DNA of 64,000 nt from an uncultured Eubacteriales bacterium. Its GTDB lineage: Bacteria > Bacillota > Clostridia > Oscillospirales > Acutalibacteraceae. Location: NCBI GenBank assembly GCA_900315605.1, contig OMZU01000013.1:30220-94219 (forward strand). Direction: 5' to 3'. Numbering within the stretch: position 1 is the first letter of the stretch; every line of letters starts with the position of its first letter. The translations under genes and the position numbers were made by a program. Below, in pieces: positions 27,854 through 37,056 of this stretch. The notes under the pieces were generated by a model, which was not told the DNA's origin, made no database searches, and worked only from the letters and a program-made list of their open reading frames with translations.

Positions 27854-28066
27854 ATGTCAGCTCCAAAGGGAAAATACGCATGGACGGCAACTGTCGGCGA
27901 AAAGGGTCAGATAGTAATTCCAAAGCAGGCGCGCAATATTTTTGACATCAAGCCCGGCGACACGCTTTTGCTGCTCGGCGACGAAGAACGCGGGATCGCG
28001 ATCATGCCAAAAAGTGCCTTTAACGAATTTTTCGATATCGCTTTCAACGACAAAGAAGGTGAATGA
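27854..28066 (+). CDS. AbrB/MazE/SpoVT-family DNA-binding protein
   Basis: 70 residues forming a single swapped-hairpin domain: TATVGEKGQIVIPKQARNIFDIKPGDTLLLLGDE is split by the usual GQIVIPK and PGD landmarks. These dimers bind palindromic operators. A perfect palindrome sits over its own promoter at 27814-27838. Its stop overlaps the ATG of the glycosyltransferase (ATGA), so both are made from one message; the regulator probably controls that enzyme. AGGTGAGG precedes its ATG. Confidence 0.88.
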   Translation: MSAPKGKYAWTATVGEKGQIVIPKQARNIFDIKPGDTLLLLGDEERGIAIMPKSAFNEFFDIAFNDKEGE

Positions 28067-29463
28067 CTGTGAAAAAAATAGCTTTCTTTTGTATTCCGGC
28101 TCACGGTCACACCAACCCCATGCTTCCTGTTGCCGCAGAGCTTGTCAGACGTGGCGACAGGGTTCGCTTCTATTCTTTTAATGAGTTTAAAGAAAAAATC
28201 ATATCGACCGGCGCGGAGTTTGTTTCCTGCGACAGCTTTCTGCCCTCGATCACCAAGGACGAGGAGCAACGGCTGAAAAGCGTCTCAACCACCGAAATGA
28301 CGATCCAAGACATCAAAATCACCCTTGCAATGGACGAGTTTTTGGACGGTGAGTTCAAAAGCTTTATGCCCGACGTGGTATATTCCGATTCGGTTTGCTT
28401 CTGGGGCAAGCTCAACGCGTGGAAGCACAACGTTGCTCTGGTGGTCTCAACAAGCACCTTTGCCTTTAATCAGCTTTCGTCAAAATACATGAAGCATTCA
28501 AAGGGCGAGCTTTGGGACATGATCGCCGGCTTGCCAAAGATCTCAAAGGAGCTCAAAGCCCTTGAGCCCCACGGCTACAAGGTCAAAAACGCGCTTTCGC
28601 TGGTTCAAAACGACAATACCACCGACACGGTTGTTTACACCTCAAAGCGGTTTCAGCCGTATTCCGAGAGCTTTTCCGACCACTACGCCTTTGTGGGTCC
28701 GTCGGTTTTTTCAAAGACTGCGCCGCAAAAGTCCAAGGCTCGTCCGCTTGTATACATTTCTCTCGGCACGGTCATCAACGAGCGGCCTGATTTTTATAAC
28801 AAATGTGCCGAGGCTCTGGGCGGCTTGGACGTTGACGTTATCATCTCGCGCGGAAAATATATTGACGAAAAGCTTCTTTCGGGCTTTCCGCCAAACATAA
28901 AGACCTATCCGTATGTTGACCAGCTCGACGTTCTCTCAAAAGCCGACGCTTTCATCACCCACTGCGGCATGAACAGCGTATCCGAAAGCCTGTATATGGC
29001 GACCCCCATGGTGCTTTATCCTCAGACCGGAGAACAGGTTGCGGTCGCAAAAAGAGTTGAAGAGCAAAACGCCGGGATCATGCTCGGCGACGATTCCGCA
29101 CAGGGCATCAAAAAGGCTGTGCTGGGGCTTTTGAACAACAAAGGCTACGCCCAAGCCGCAGCCGAAATGAGCGAGGATTTCCGCTCCTGCCCGGGAACCG
29201 AGGGCGCGGCTGAGTTCATAGAGAATGCTCCGCATAAATCGAACGGAGTTGACGTGCTTGCAGAGCTAAATAAAGAAAACGGCAGGTTTCAGCTTATTTA
29301 CTGGCTGCTTGTCGCTGCGCTCATCGTTATTCTCGGCGTGTTTGCAGGTTGGAATTTCATCTGGATCGTCGGCATAACAGCCGGAGTTCTTTCATACCCA
29401 ATCAGCCAAAAGGTGCAAAAACTCAGATATCCCTCAATAGTCAAAAGACTAAAGTCGAAATAG
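28063..29463 (+). CDS. UGT/MGT-type glycosyltransferase with C-terminal membrane anchor
   Basis: 466 residues. GT1-fold enzyme of the macrolide-glycosyltransferase group: N-terminal acceptor domain starting with FFCIPAHGHTNPMLPVAAEL, and the UDP-sugar signature HCGMNSVSESLYMATPMVL in the C-terminal half. Family members glycosylate small hydrophobic molecules or lipids. Unusually, after the GT domain come two membrane helices (about 410-450), ending in a basic tail, so it probably works at the inner membrane face. It is coupled to an AbrB-type regulator. The substrate is unknown; lipid or antibiotic modification are options. Confidence 0.85.
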   Translation: MTVKKIAFFCIPAHGHTNPMLPVAAELVRRGDRVRFYSFNEFKEKIISTGAEFVSCDSFLPSITKDEEQRLKSVSTTEMTIQDIKITLAMDEFLDGEFKSFMPDVVYSDSVCFWGKLNAWKHNVALVVSTSTFAFNQLSSKYMKHSKGELWDMIAGLPKISKELKALEPHGYKVKNALSLVQNDNTTDTVVYTSKRFQPYSESFSDHYAFVGPSVFSKTAPQKSKARPLVYISLGTVINERPDFYNKCAEALGGLDVDVIISRGKYIDEKLLSGFPPNIKTYPYVDQLDVLSKADAFITHCGMNSVSESLYMATPMVLYPQTGEQVAVAKRVEEQNAGIMLGDDSAQGIKKAVLGLLNNKGYAQAAAEMSEDFRSCPGTEGAAEFIENAPHKSNGVDVLAELNKENGRFQLIYWLLVAALIVILGVFAGWNFIWIVGITAGVLSYPISQKVQKLRYPSIVKRLKSK

Positions 29464-29489
29464 TAATAAAGGGTATCTCTAAAAACACA

Positions 29490-29523
29490 GGCAATACCGC
29501 ATAATTCGAGTGCGCGTATTGCC
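29490..29523. mobile_element. Family A short hairpin derivative
   Basis: 34 bp: GGCAATACCGCATAATTC joined to a short GTATTGCC end, keeping only the termini of the family A element. No duplication is clear. It can form a hairpin behind the glycosyltransferase and precedes the nusB promoter. Confidence 0.6.
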
Positions 29524-29577
29524 TTTACTTTTTTTCCTTGTTGTGGTATACTTGTTACATCACAAAATAAGGTTGGT

Positions 29578-30018
29578 ATGTTTATGTGCAACGAAAACCC
29601 TAATGCGGAAAAGCCCCTGTCACGCAGCGAAATGAGAGAGCAGGCTTTTATGCTCCTGTTCTCAAAATCCTTTGACAGCGAACCGCCCGAAAACGTTATC
29701 GAGGACAACGAGGAGCTGTTTGTGGGCGGCGTTTGCGGCTACGCCCAGGCGGTCGTCACCGCGATCGACCAAAAGCAGGACGAGATCGACGAGGACATCA
29801 CACGCTTTTTAAAACCCGGCTGGTCGGTTTCAAGGATCTCGCGCCCGTCGCTTGCGATCCTCAGGCTTGCCGTTTATGAGATAAAATACCTTGACAGCGT
29901 GCCCGACAGCGTTTCTGTAAACGAGGCTGTTGAGCTTGCAAAAAAATATACGATCGACGAAAGCAAGTTTGTCAACGGGGTTTTGGGCGCGTTTATCCGC
30001 AGCAGGGAAGAGGCGTAA
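29578..30018 (+). CDS. nusB: Transcription antitermination factor NusB
   Basis: 146 residues, all-helical NusB fold: SRSEMREQAFMLLFSKSF at the N-terminus and LRLAVYEIKYLDSVPDSVSVNEAVELAKKY in the C-terminal half, the most conserved part. NusB with NusE binds boxA RNA in rRNA operons. A likely promoter is TTTACT/TATACT at 29524-29552. It heads a probable operon with the M22-like gene, xseA and perhaps dnaE, an order common in Clostridia. Confidence 0.93.
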   Translation: MFMCNENPNAEKPLSRSEMREQAFMLLFSKSFDSEPPENVIEDNEELFVGGVCGYAQAVVTAIDQKQDEIDEDITRFLKPGWSVSRISRPSLAILRLAVYEIKYLDSVPDSVSVNEAVELAKKYTIDESKFVNGVLGAFIRSREEA

Positions 30019-30019
30019 A

Positions 30020-30970
30020 ATGAGCCTTTTTCTTGGAATTGACACCTCAAACTACACGACCTCGACCGCGATGTTTGACAGCGAATCGGGAGAGCTTGTT
30101 CAGCAAAAGCGGCTGCTTCCCGTAAAGGAGGGGCAGCTCGGTCTGCGCCAGAGCGACGCGGTTTTTCATCACACCACTCAGCTTCACGAGCTGTTTTCCG
30201 AGCTTGTAAAGGACGTTGATACCTCAAAAATCGCCGCCGTCGGCGCGTCCTCAAGACCGCGCCCGGTCGAGGGCTCCTATATGCCGTGTTTTACCGTGGG
30301 AGAGAACACGGCAAAAATTATATCTGCCGCTCTAAAGCGCGCGCTTTTCACCTTTTCTCACCAAGAGGGGCACATTGCCGCCGCGCTGTTTGATTCGGGC
30401 AGAACAGATCTGTTTTCGCGCGAATTTCTCGCCTTTCACGTCAGCGGAGGAACCACCGAGGCAGTGCTTGCCCGGGGCAGCGGCGAAGGCTTTTCGGTTG
30501 AGCCTGCGGCAAAGACCCTTGACCTCAACGCAGGTCAGGCTATCGACAGGGTGGGGCTGATGCTCGGCTTGCGCTTTCCTTGCGGGATCGAGCTGGAAAA
30601 GCTCGCGCTTAAATGTACGGAAAAAATCAAAGTCAAGCCCACGCTAAAGGACTGCGACTGCTGTCTGAGCGGTGTTGAAAATCTTTGTCGTAAATTGACC
30701 GACGAGCAAAAGCCGCCCGAATATGTTGCCGCCTTTTGCATTGAATACATCAGGGCGACGCTTGAAAAAATGACGGACAGGCTGCTAGAAAAGCACGGAA
30801 GCCTTCCGCTCCTTTATGCAGGCGGCGTTATGTCCGACTCCATAATACAAAATTCGTTTAAAGAAAAATATAACGCGGTGTTTGCTTCTCCGGCGTTTTC
30901 CTCGGACAACGCCGCAGGTATCGCGTATTTAACCTACAGGAAATACAAAAATGTACACACCCAGCTTTAA
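30020..30970 (+). CDS. M22/Kae1-like ASKHA protein (TsaD paralogue)
   Basis: 316 residues from ATG 30020, one base after the nusB stop. It begins FLGIDTSNYTTSTAMFD, as in the glycoprotease/TsaD superfamily, and has HQEGHIAAAL, the HxxxH metal motif, then a C-terminal GGVMSD nucleotide-binding turn. Firmicutes carry this second TsaD-like protein between nusB and xseA; its role is not established. True TsaD is longer (about 335-345 residues), so the paralogue assignment is preferred. Confidence 0.8.
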   Translation: MSLFLGIDTSNYTTSTAMFDSESGELVQQKRLLPVKEGQLGLRQSDAVFHHTTQLHELFSELVKDVDTSKIAAVGASSRPRPVEGSYMPCFTVGENTAKIISAALKRALFTFSHQEGHIAAALFDSGRTDLFSREFLAFHVSGGTTEAVLARGSGEGFSVEPAAKTLDLNAGQAIDRVGLMLGLRFPCGIELEKLALKCTEKIKVKPTLKDCDCCLSGVENLCRKLTDEQKPPEYVAAFCIEYIRATLEKMTDRLLEKHGSLPLLYAGGVMSDSIIQNSFKEKYNAVFASPAFSSDNAAGIAYLTYRKYKNVHTQL

Positions 30971-32165
30971 CAAGCCGAGGGTCTACTCGGTTTCTCAGGT
31001 CAATTATTATATCAAGTCGCTGCTCGACAACGACCCTCACCTCAGCACGATCTTTATGACGGGCGAGATCTCAAACCTAAAGGATCACTACAGCAGCGGC
31101 CATATATATCTTTCGCTCAAGGACGGACGTTCGGTGATAAACGCCGTTATGTTTGCCGGCAACGCCCGTGGTCTGCGCTTTCGCCCAACAAACGGAATGA
31201 AGGTCATCTGCCGAGGTCATGTCGGCGTTTACGAGCCCTCGGGACAGTATCAGCTCTATATCGAAGCCATGCAGCCCGACGGCGTGGGCGAGCTTGCGAT
31301 CGCATTTGAGCAGCTCAAAAACGCGCTTGCCGCCAAGGGTCTGTTTGAGCAGAGCCACAAAAAACCGCTCCCCAAATTCCCCAAAACCGTCGGCGTGATA
31401 ACCTCGCCCACCGGTGCGGCGGTTCAGGATATCAGGAACATTTTGTTCCGCAGATTCCCGGGAGTAAATATACTGATGTGCCCGGTGCTTGTTCAGGGCG
31501 ACGGCGCACCGGCTCAGCTTGTCCGTGCGGTAAAGCGGCTCGGAGCCTACAGGCTCTGCGACGTAATCATAATCGGCAGGGGCGGCGGCTCGGCAGAGGA
31601 CTTGTGGGCGTTCAACAGCGAGGAGCTTGCCTATGCGATCTATGAGTGTCCGATCCCGGTGATCTCGGCTGTTGGTCACGAGACCGACTTTACGATCTGC
31701 GATTTTGTCGCCGATTTGCGCGCACCCACCCCGTCGGCTGCGGCGGAGCTTGCCGTGCCCGACAAAGCCAAGCTCAGGGCTTATTATGAATCTCAGCTCC
31801 GCTATGTGCGCTATGCAATGGATTCAAGGCTCAGGCGAGCGGCAAATCTTGATCTTAATTTAAGGCGAAGGCTTCACGCTGCGTCTCCGCAGGCAAGAAT
31901 AGCCCGTTATACCGACCGCTACGCGACCTGCACCGCGGTCATGGACAAGCTTTTGTCACAGAATGTCTCCTCAAAAGAGGGCGCGCTAAAGGCTATGGCG
32001 GCAAAGCTTGATGGTCTGAGTCCGTTTGCGGTGCTTTCAAGGGGCTATTCGATCGCCGAAAAGGACGGAGAAATAATCAGCTCAAAAACTCAGCTAAAGC
32101 CCGGCGACGACTTTACGCTCCGACTTTCGGACGGAACGGTAAAGGCGACCGCAGCAGGAGAATAG
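30951..32165 (+). CDS. xseA: Exodeoxyribonuclease VII large subunit
   Basis: 404 residues. N-terminal OB fold (VYSVSQVNYYIKSLLDNDPHL ... is read over residues 8-28), then the catalytic domain with GVITSPTGAAVQDI, GRGGGSAEDLWAFN and ISAVGHETDFTICDFVADLRA, all diagnostic. It degrades single-stranded DNA as a complex with several XseB subunits. It overlaps the previous gene by 20 bp. The small xseB usually follows directly but is not present in the 148 bp before dnaE. Confidence 0.94.
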   Translation: MYTPSFNKPRVYSVSQVNYYIKSLLDNDPHLSTIFMTGEISNLKDHYSSGHIYLSLKDGRSVINAVMFAGNARGLRFRPTNGMKVICRGHVGVYEPSGQYQLYIEAMQPDGVGELAIAFEQLKNALAAKGLFEQSHKKPLPKFPKTVGVITSPTGAAVQDIRNILFRRFPGVNILMCPVLVQGDGAPAQLVRAVKRLGAYRLCDVIIIGRGGGSAEDLWAFNSEELAYAIYECPIPVISAVGHETDFTICDFVADLRAPTPSAAAELAVPDKAKLRAYYESQLRYVRYAMDSRLRRAANLDLNLRRRLHAASPQARIARYTDRYATCTAVMDKLLSQNVSSKEGALKAMAAKLDGLSPFAVLSRGYSIAEKDGEIISSKTQLKPGDDFTLRLSDGTVKATAAGE

Positions 32166-32174
32166 CGTGATAAA

Positions 32175-32313
32175 TCATACTATTCTAATTTATATTGCCC
32201 GCTCAGTTTGCCGCAAAGCGGCAACGAGCGATGGCTAAATCGCCATTTACGCCTTATCAGCCCACGGTAAGGTTGTAGGGGATTTTGAAAAATTATGTGT
32301 GGGCTGAAAGGCT
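32175..32313 (+). promoter_or_regulatory. Structured leader upstream of dnaE
   Basis: 139 nt with several possible hairpins: GCCGC-aaa-GCGGC (32210-32222), ATGGC/GCCAT just after, and CAGCCCAC (32259-32266) pairing with GTGGGCTG (32299-32306), the latter ending next to the AAAGG ribosome binding site. This suggests translational control of dnaE. No known riboswitch was recognised. Confidence 0.45.
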
Positions 32314-35300
32314 ATGGCAATCAATATGTCTTTTACACATTTACACGTTCATACAGAATACAGCTTGCTTGACGGTGCGTGCAGGATCTCAAAAATAGCT
32401 GCAGCCGCCGCGCAAAAGGGAATGAACTCCCTTGCTATCACCGACCACGGCGTTATGTACGGCGTGGTTGATTTTTACCGCGCCTGCAAAAAAGAGGGCA
32501 TAAAGCCGATCATAGGCTGCGAGGTCTATGTTGCGCCCGGCTCGCGCTTTGACAAAACGACCGGCTATGAGCGTTACTATCACATGGTTCTGCTCTGCGA
32601 GAACAACACCGGCTACCAAAACCTGATAAAGCTGGTCTCAAAGGGCTTTACCGAGGGCTTTTACTCAAAGCCCAGGATCGACGACGAGCTTTTGGAGCAG
32701 TACCACGAGGGCTTGATCTGCCTTTCCGCCTGCCTTGCCGGAGAGATCCCCCAGCTGCTTTTGAACCGCGACTATCCCGGCGCAAAGAAAAGGGCGGAGT
32801 ATTACCGCGACCTGTTCGGCAAAGAAAGCTTTTTTATTGAGCTTCAGGATCACGGGATCGCCGAGCAAAAGCGGATCATTCCCGACCTTGTCAGGCTCTC
32901 GCAGGAGATCGGCGTTGATCTTGTCGCCACCAACGACTGCCACTACATCGAAAGGGACGACAGCTCCACCCACGGTATCCTGCTTTGTATCCAGACCAAC
33001 TCAACGGTCGAGGACGAAAACCGAATGGAGTTTCAGACCGACGAGTTTTATCTGAAAACCGAGGACGAAATGCGCGCGCTTTTCAGAGCATATCCACAGG
33101 CGATCGACAACACCGCAAAAATCGCCGAAAGGTGCTCGGTGGAATTTGAGTTCGGCGTTCGCAAGCTTCCGCGCTTTGAGGTTCCCGACAACCGCGACCA
33201 CGCGGAATTTTTCAGAGAAAACTGCTACAAGGGGCTTTACCGCCGCTACGGAGAAAATCCACCTCAAAGCCTGACCGACCGGCTTGAATACGAGCTTGAA
33301 ACGATCACAAAAATGGGCTTTGTGGACTACTATCTGATCGTAAACGACTTTGTTCAGTACGCAAAAGCCAACGATATCCCGGTGGGACCCGGCAGAGGCT
33401 CGGGCGCAGGCTCGCTGTGCGCCTACTGCATCGGCATCACGGATATCGACCCGATAAAATACAACCTGCTTTTTGAACGCTTTCTCAATCCGGAGCGCGT
33501 AAGTATGCCGGATTTTGATATAGATTTTTGCAAAAAACGCCGCGGCGAGGTCATCGACTATGTTGTGCGCAAGTACGGCGAGGACAGGGTCGCGCAGATA
33601 ATTTCCTTTGGCACAATGGCTGCCCGGGGCGCGATCCGCGACGTCGGCAGGGCGTTGGCGATCCCCTACGCTCAGGTTGACGTGATCGCAAAGCTCGTTC
33701 CCATGGAGCTGAATATGACCATCACAAAGGCACTCGAAATCAGCTCCGAGCTCAAAAAGCGTTACTCAGACGACGAAACCACAAAACGGCTGCTCGATGT
33801 TGCCATGAGCATAGAGGGTATGCCGCGCCACGCGACAATGCACGCCGCCGGGGTAGTAATCACCGACAAGCCGGTTTCGGACTATGTTCCGCTCTCAAAA
33901 AATGACGACAACGTTGTGACCCAGTTTTCCATGACCACGCTCGAGGAGCTGGGACTGCTCAAAATGGATTTTTTGGGGCTGAGAAACCTCACCGTTATCC
34001 ACGACGCCGAGCGGCTGATCCGGCTGAAAGATCCCGAATATGATCCCAAGAATATCGACGAGCGCGACCCAAGGGTGTTTGAAATGATGTCAAAGGGTCA
34101 CACCGACGGCGTGTTCCAGTTTGAGAGCCAGGGCATGAAAAACGTCCTCATGCGCCTAAAGCCCGACTGCATTGAGGACCTCATCGCCGTGACCTCGCTC
34201 TACCGCCCCGGACCTATGGACAGCGGAAGCATCCCGACCTATATCGACTGCCGCCACAACCCCTCGCACATCCGCTACAAGCATCCTCTTTTAGAGCCGA
34301 TCCTCAACGTGACCTACGGCTGCTTGGTGTATCAGGAGCAGGTAATGCAGATCTTGCGCACGCTTGCGGGCTACAGCCTCGGACGTGCGGATATTGTCCG
34401 CAGGGCAATGAGCAAAAAGAAGCATGATGTTATGGAGCGCGAGCGCGAAATTTTTATTCACGGCTTGACCGACGAGGACGGAAGCGTGACAGTTGACGGC
34501 TGCCTCAGGCGCGGAGTTGACGAAAAGACCGCCAACCAAATTTATGACGAAATGGAAAATTTCGCGCGCTACGCCTTTAACAAATCTCACGCAGCGGCAT
34601 ATGCGAATATTTCCTACAAAACCGCCTGGCTCAAATGCCACTATCCGGGAGAATACATGTCCGCGCTTCTCTCAAGCGTGCTCGACAACCAAAACAAGCT
34701 TGCCGGATATATCGCCGAGTGCCGCCGAATGGGGATCGGCGTGCTGCCTCCGAGCGTAAACGAGAGCAGCTTTGACTTTGCCGTGAGCGGAAGCAACATA
34801 CGTTACGGGCTTTTGGCGATAAAAAATCTGGGCAAACAGTTTATCGACAGCATAATAAGCGAAAGAAGCCTTGGGCTTTACAAGTCGTTCTACGATTTTT
34901 GCAAGCGGCTTTACGGCAAAAACATGAACATCCGCGCGATCGAAAGCCTGATAAAATGCGGCGCGTTCGACGGCTTGGGCGCAAACCGCCGACAGCTTTT
35001 GACGGTGTGCAAAACCGTGATAGACGACCTTGAATATGAGGCAAGACACAATATCAGAGGTCAGATAAATATTTTTGAAATGGACGGCGACGTTCCCTCG
35101 GCGGAGGCTCCCGAGCCCGAGATACCCGACATGCCGGAATTTTCGCGCGAGGATCTGCTGTTCATGGAAAACGAGATCGCCGGAATGTATCTCAGCGGCC
35201 ACCCTATGGATGAGTATACAAGCTTTGCAGAGCTTGTGAGGGCGGACAACACCGGCGAGATCCTCTCAAACCGCGGCGGAGCATATTTGGACGGAAAAAA

Positions 35301-35886
35301 GGTTACTCTGGTTTGCGTGATAACCAAAATCAAAACTCAGCTCACCAAGAACAACAAGCTTATGGCGTTCCTGAACGTTGAGGATCGCTTCGGCGCAATG
35401 GAGGTCGTGGTGTTCCCCAATATCTATGACAGATACGCCCTGAACCTTACCGAAGCCGGTGTGGTCGTGATCCGCGGCTCGCTGAACTTTAAGGACGAGG
35501 AGGAGCCAAAGCTGATCTGCGATTCGGTCGAAAGGGCGCGCTCAAACGACGAGGTCGCTCAAATGGACACGCGCAGGCTGGAGGCTCTGGCAGCGCGTTC
35601 GGTGGTTTCGGCTCAGACAAGACAGCTTGAAAACAACAGTCCGCCTCCCCGCAACGCCGCTCCCTCGGCTCTCTGTCTGAGAATCGACGACCTTGAAACC
35701 GACCTCTACCGCCGCGCAAAGCGTGTGCTCGACATCTTTGACGGAAAAACGCCTGTTATATTTTACCTGACCAATACCAACAGAAAGGTCAAGGCACCGG
35801 CAACAATGTGGGTGTCGCTCAACGACGTGATGGTAAAGGAGCTGAAATACCAGCTCGGAGAAAAAAACGTCGCGGTGATTTATTAA
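32314..35886 (+). CDS. dnaE: DNA polymerase III alpha subunit
   Basis: 1190 residues, the normal length for DnaE. An N-terminal PHP domain starts with FTHLHVHTEYSLLDGACRI; the polymerase active site includes GPGRGSGAGSL and PDFDIDFCKKRRGEVIDYV, with the catalytic aspartates; a helix-hairpin-helix region, OB fold (about 1000-1080) and C-terminal part follow. Start ATG 32314 or 32326. The stop TAA belongs to a TTAA that is duplicated around a small family A element beginning one base later. Confidence 0.96.
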   Translation: MAINMSFTHLHVHTEYSLLDGACRISKIAAAAAQKGMNSLAITDHGVMYGVVDFYRACKKEGIKPIIGCEVYVAPGSRFDKTTGYERYYHMVLLCENNTGYQNLIKLVSKGFTEGFYSKPRIDDELLEQYHEGLICLSACLAGEIPQLLLNRDYPGAKKRAEYYRDLFGKESFFIELQDHGIAEQKRIIPDLVRLSQEIGVDLVATNDCHYIERDDSSTHGILLCIQTNSTVEDENRMEFQTDEFYLKTEDEMRALFRAYPQAIDNTAKIAERCSVEFEFGVRKLPRFEVPDNRDHAEFFRENCYKGLYRRYGENPPQSLTDRLEYELETITKMGFVDYYLIVNDFVQYAKANDIPVGPGRGSGAGSLCAYCIGITDIDPIKYNLLFERFLNPERVSMPDFDIDFCKKRRGEVIDYVVRKYGEDRVAQIISFGTMAARGAIRDVGRALAIPYAQVDVIAKLVPMELNMTITKALEISSELKKRYSDDETTKRLLDVAMSIEGMPRHATMHAAGVVITDKPVSDYVPLSKNDDNVVTQFSMTTLEELGLLKMDFLGLRNLTVIHDAERLIRLKDPEYDPKNIDERDPRVFEMMSKGHTDGVFQFESQGMKNVLMRLKPDCIEDLIAVTSLYRPGPMDSGSIPTYIDCRHNPSHIRYKHPLLEPILNVTYGCLVYQEQVMQILRTLAGYSLGRADIVRRAMSKKKHDVMEREREIFIHGLTDEDGSVTVDGCLRRGVDEKTANQIYDEMENFARYAFNKSHAAAYANISYKTAWLKCHYPGEYMSALLSSVLDNQNKLAGYIAECRRMGIGVLPPSVNESSFDFAVSGSNIRYGLLAIKNLGKQFIDSIISERSLGLYKSFYDFCKRLYGKNMNIRAIESLIKCGAFDGLGANRRQLLTVCKTVIDDLEYEARHNIRGQINIFEMDGDVPSAEAPEPEIPDMPEFSREDLLFMENEIAGMYLSGHPMDEYTSFAELVRADNTGEILSNRGGAYLDGKKVTLVCVITKIKTQLTKNNKLMAFLNVEDRFGAMEVVVFPNIYDRYALNLTEAGVVVIRGSLNFKDEEEPKLICDSVERARSNDEVAQMDTRRLEALAARSVVSAQTRQLENNSPPPRNAAPSALCLRIDDLETDLYRRAKRVLDIFDGKTPVIFYLTNTNRKVKAPATMWVSLNDVMVKELKYQLGEKNVAVIY

Positions 35887-35921
35887 GGCAACACCGCACA
35901 CCCAAATTATGCGGTATTGCC
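35887..35921. mobile_element. Family A short hairpin derivative behind dnaE
   Basis: 35 bp made of the two ends only: GGCAACACCGCACA ... TATGCGGTATTGCC. TTAA flanks both sides (35883-35886 and 35922-35925); the left one contains the dnaE stop. It can also act as a terminator-like hairpin. Confidence 0.75.
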
Positions 35922-36031
35922 TTAACAATAGCTTTTATGTGATATTTTGTAGGGTCGCACTCATATTTACGACCTAATCACAATTGATTTTATTCTTAAT
36001 TTGAGTTAAGATAGTAATGGTGGTGGTGAAA

Positions 36032-36496
36032 ATGATTCTTTATCACGGAAGTAAGGTTTATGTCCAAAAACCAAAGATACTTATAGAAAAATACAATAAA
36101 GACTTCTATTACGGTTTTTACTGCACCTTGTTAGAAGCACAGGCTATTCGATGGGCAACCAGAGTTACGGGGAAAGGGGTAATAAACAAATATGAATACA
36201 CACCCGATCCGTCTCTCAAAATATTGTCTTTTTCTGAAATGACAGAAAAATGGCTAGATTTTATTGCAGCTTGCAGAAACGGCACTCCGCATAATTACGA
36301 TATTGTTGAGGGTCCAATGGCTGACGATACGATTTTTAACTACGTTGAAGATTTTCTTGACGGAAGAATCTCACGCGAGGCTTTTTGGGAGCTTGCAAAA
36401 TTCAAACATCCCACTCACCAAATCTGCTTTAATACCGAAGCCTCTCTTACAACGCTTTGTTTTGTTGAGGGCAAGGAGGTAACTTCTTATGATTAA
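36032..36496 (+). CDS. DUF3990-like protein, probable toxin component
   Basis: 154 residues from ATG 36032 (GGTGGTG upstream), preferred over ATG 36017 because relatives begin MILYHGS. The opening MILYHGSKVYVQKP and the later DFYYGFYCTLLEAQAIRWA resemble the DUF3990 family, which has an ADP-ribosyltransferase-like fold. Such genes are usually followed by a small partner gene. Here the partner overlaps by 8 bp, a layout typical for toxin-antitoxin modules. Base composition is more AT-rich than the housekeeping genes, consistent with transfer. Toxicity is inference. Confidence 0.65.
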   Translation: MILYHGSKVYVQKPKILIEKYNKDFYYGFYCTLLEAQAIRWATRVTGKGVINKYEYTPDPSLKILSFSEMTEKWLDFIAACRNGTPHNYDIVEGPMADDTIFNYVEDFLDGRISREAFWELAKFKHPTHQICFNTEASLTTLCFVEGKEVTSYD

Positions 36497-36926
36497 CAGC
36501 TCAGATTTATTTTACCTTTGCAGCCTGATCGAATATATTGGCAGAAAGCAAAAGCTGGAACGCAGGTACGTTGTGAATCTTCTAGGAGAAAAGCATATCA
36601 GACGAATTTACAAACAAGCCGAGGTGCTCCACTGTGAGCCGATAGAAAAGATTTCGGACGAATATATCGAATATCTCAACATTCCCGGCGGTGACTACGA
36701 CAACATATCAAGCTGCAAATATACGGTTCCCGACCATTGGACAATAGGCAAGGTTTATCAAAGACTTATTGAGGACACTCTTGAGGACGAAGAGCTTATT
36801 TCTCATGTTATCAAGGTGTACAACTCTTGGGTAAGCGATGGGATCTGCGACTATAACACCGATTTTTACTATCAGCCGAGAAGCTACCTCGCCTTGTGCT
36901 ACAAGGAAAACACTCTTATTGCCTGA
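36489..36926 (+). CDS. Conserved partner of the DUF3990-like protein, probable antitoxin
   Basis: 145 residues. The N-terminal half (LCSLIEYIGRKQKLERRYVV) is of a type often found beside DUF3990 genes and related to the DUF3791 group. The C-terminal half has SCKYTVPDHWTIGKVYQRLI and an acidic helix (EDTLEDEELISHVIKVYNSW). Translation is coupled to the upstream gene. No DNA-binding motif is evident; it may neutralise the partner by direct binding. No function is proven. Confidence 0.6.
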   Translation: MINSSDLFYLCSLIEYIGRKQKLERRYVVNLLGEKHIRRIYKQAEVLHCEPIEKISDEYIEYLNIPGGDYDNISSCKYTVPDHWTIGKVYQRLIEDTLEDEELISHVIKVYNSWVSDGICDYNTDFYYQPRSYLALCYKENTLIA

Positions 36927-37014
36927 CGCAAAATTCCATACGTGAAGCGAAATAAAGATAGTGAATATATTATAAATCACGCTGATTAACCGACGTACCT
37001 TAGCTGACGAAAAA

Positions 37015-37050
37015 AACCCGAAATCCGGACCGGTTGGATTTCGGGTTTTG
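37015..37050. terminator. Bidirectional terminator
   Basis: 12-bp stem AACCCGAAATCC (37015-37026) / GGATTTCGGGTT (37036-37047) with A-run before and T-run after. It serves the probable toxin-antitoxin pair and the convergent unknown gene. Confidence 0.85.
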
Positions 37051-37056
37051 CTTTAG

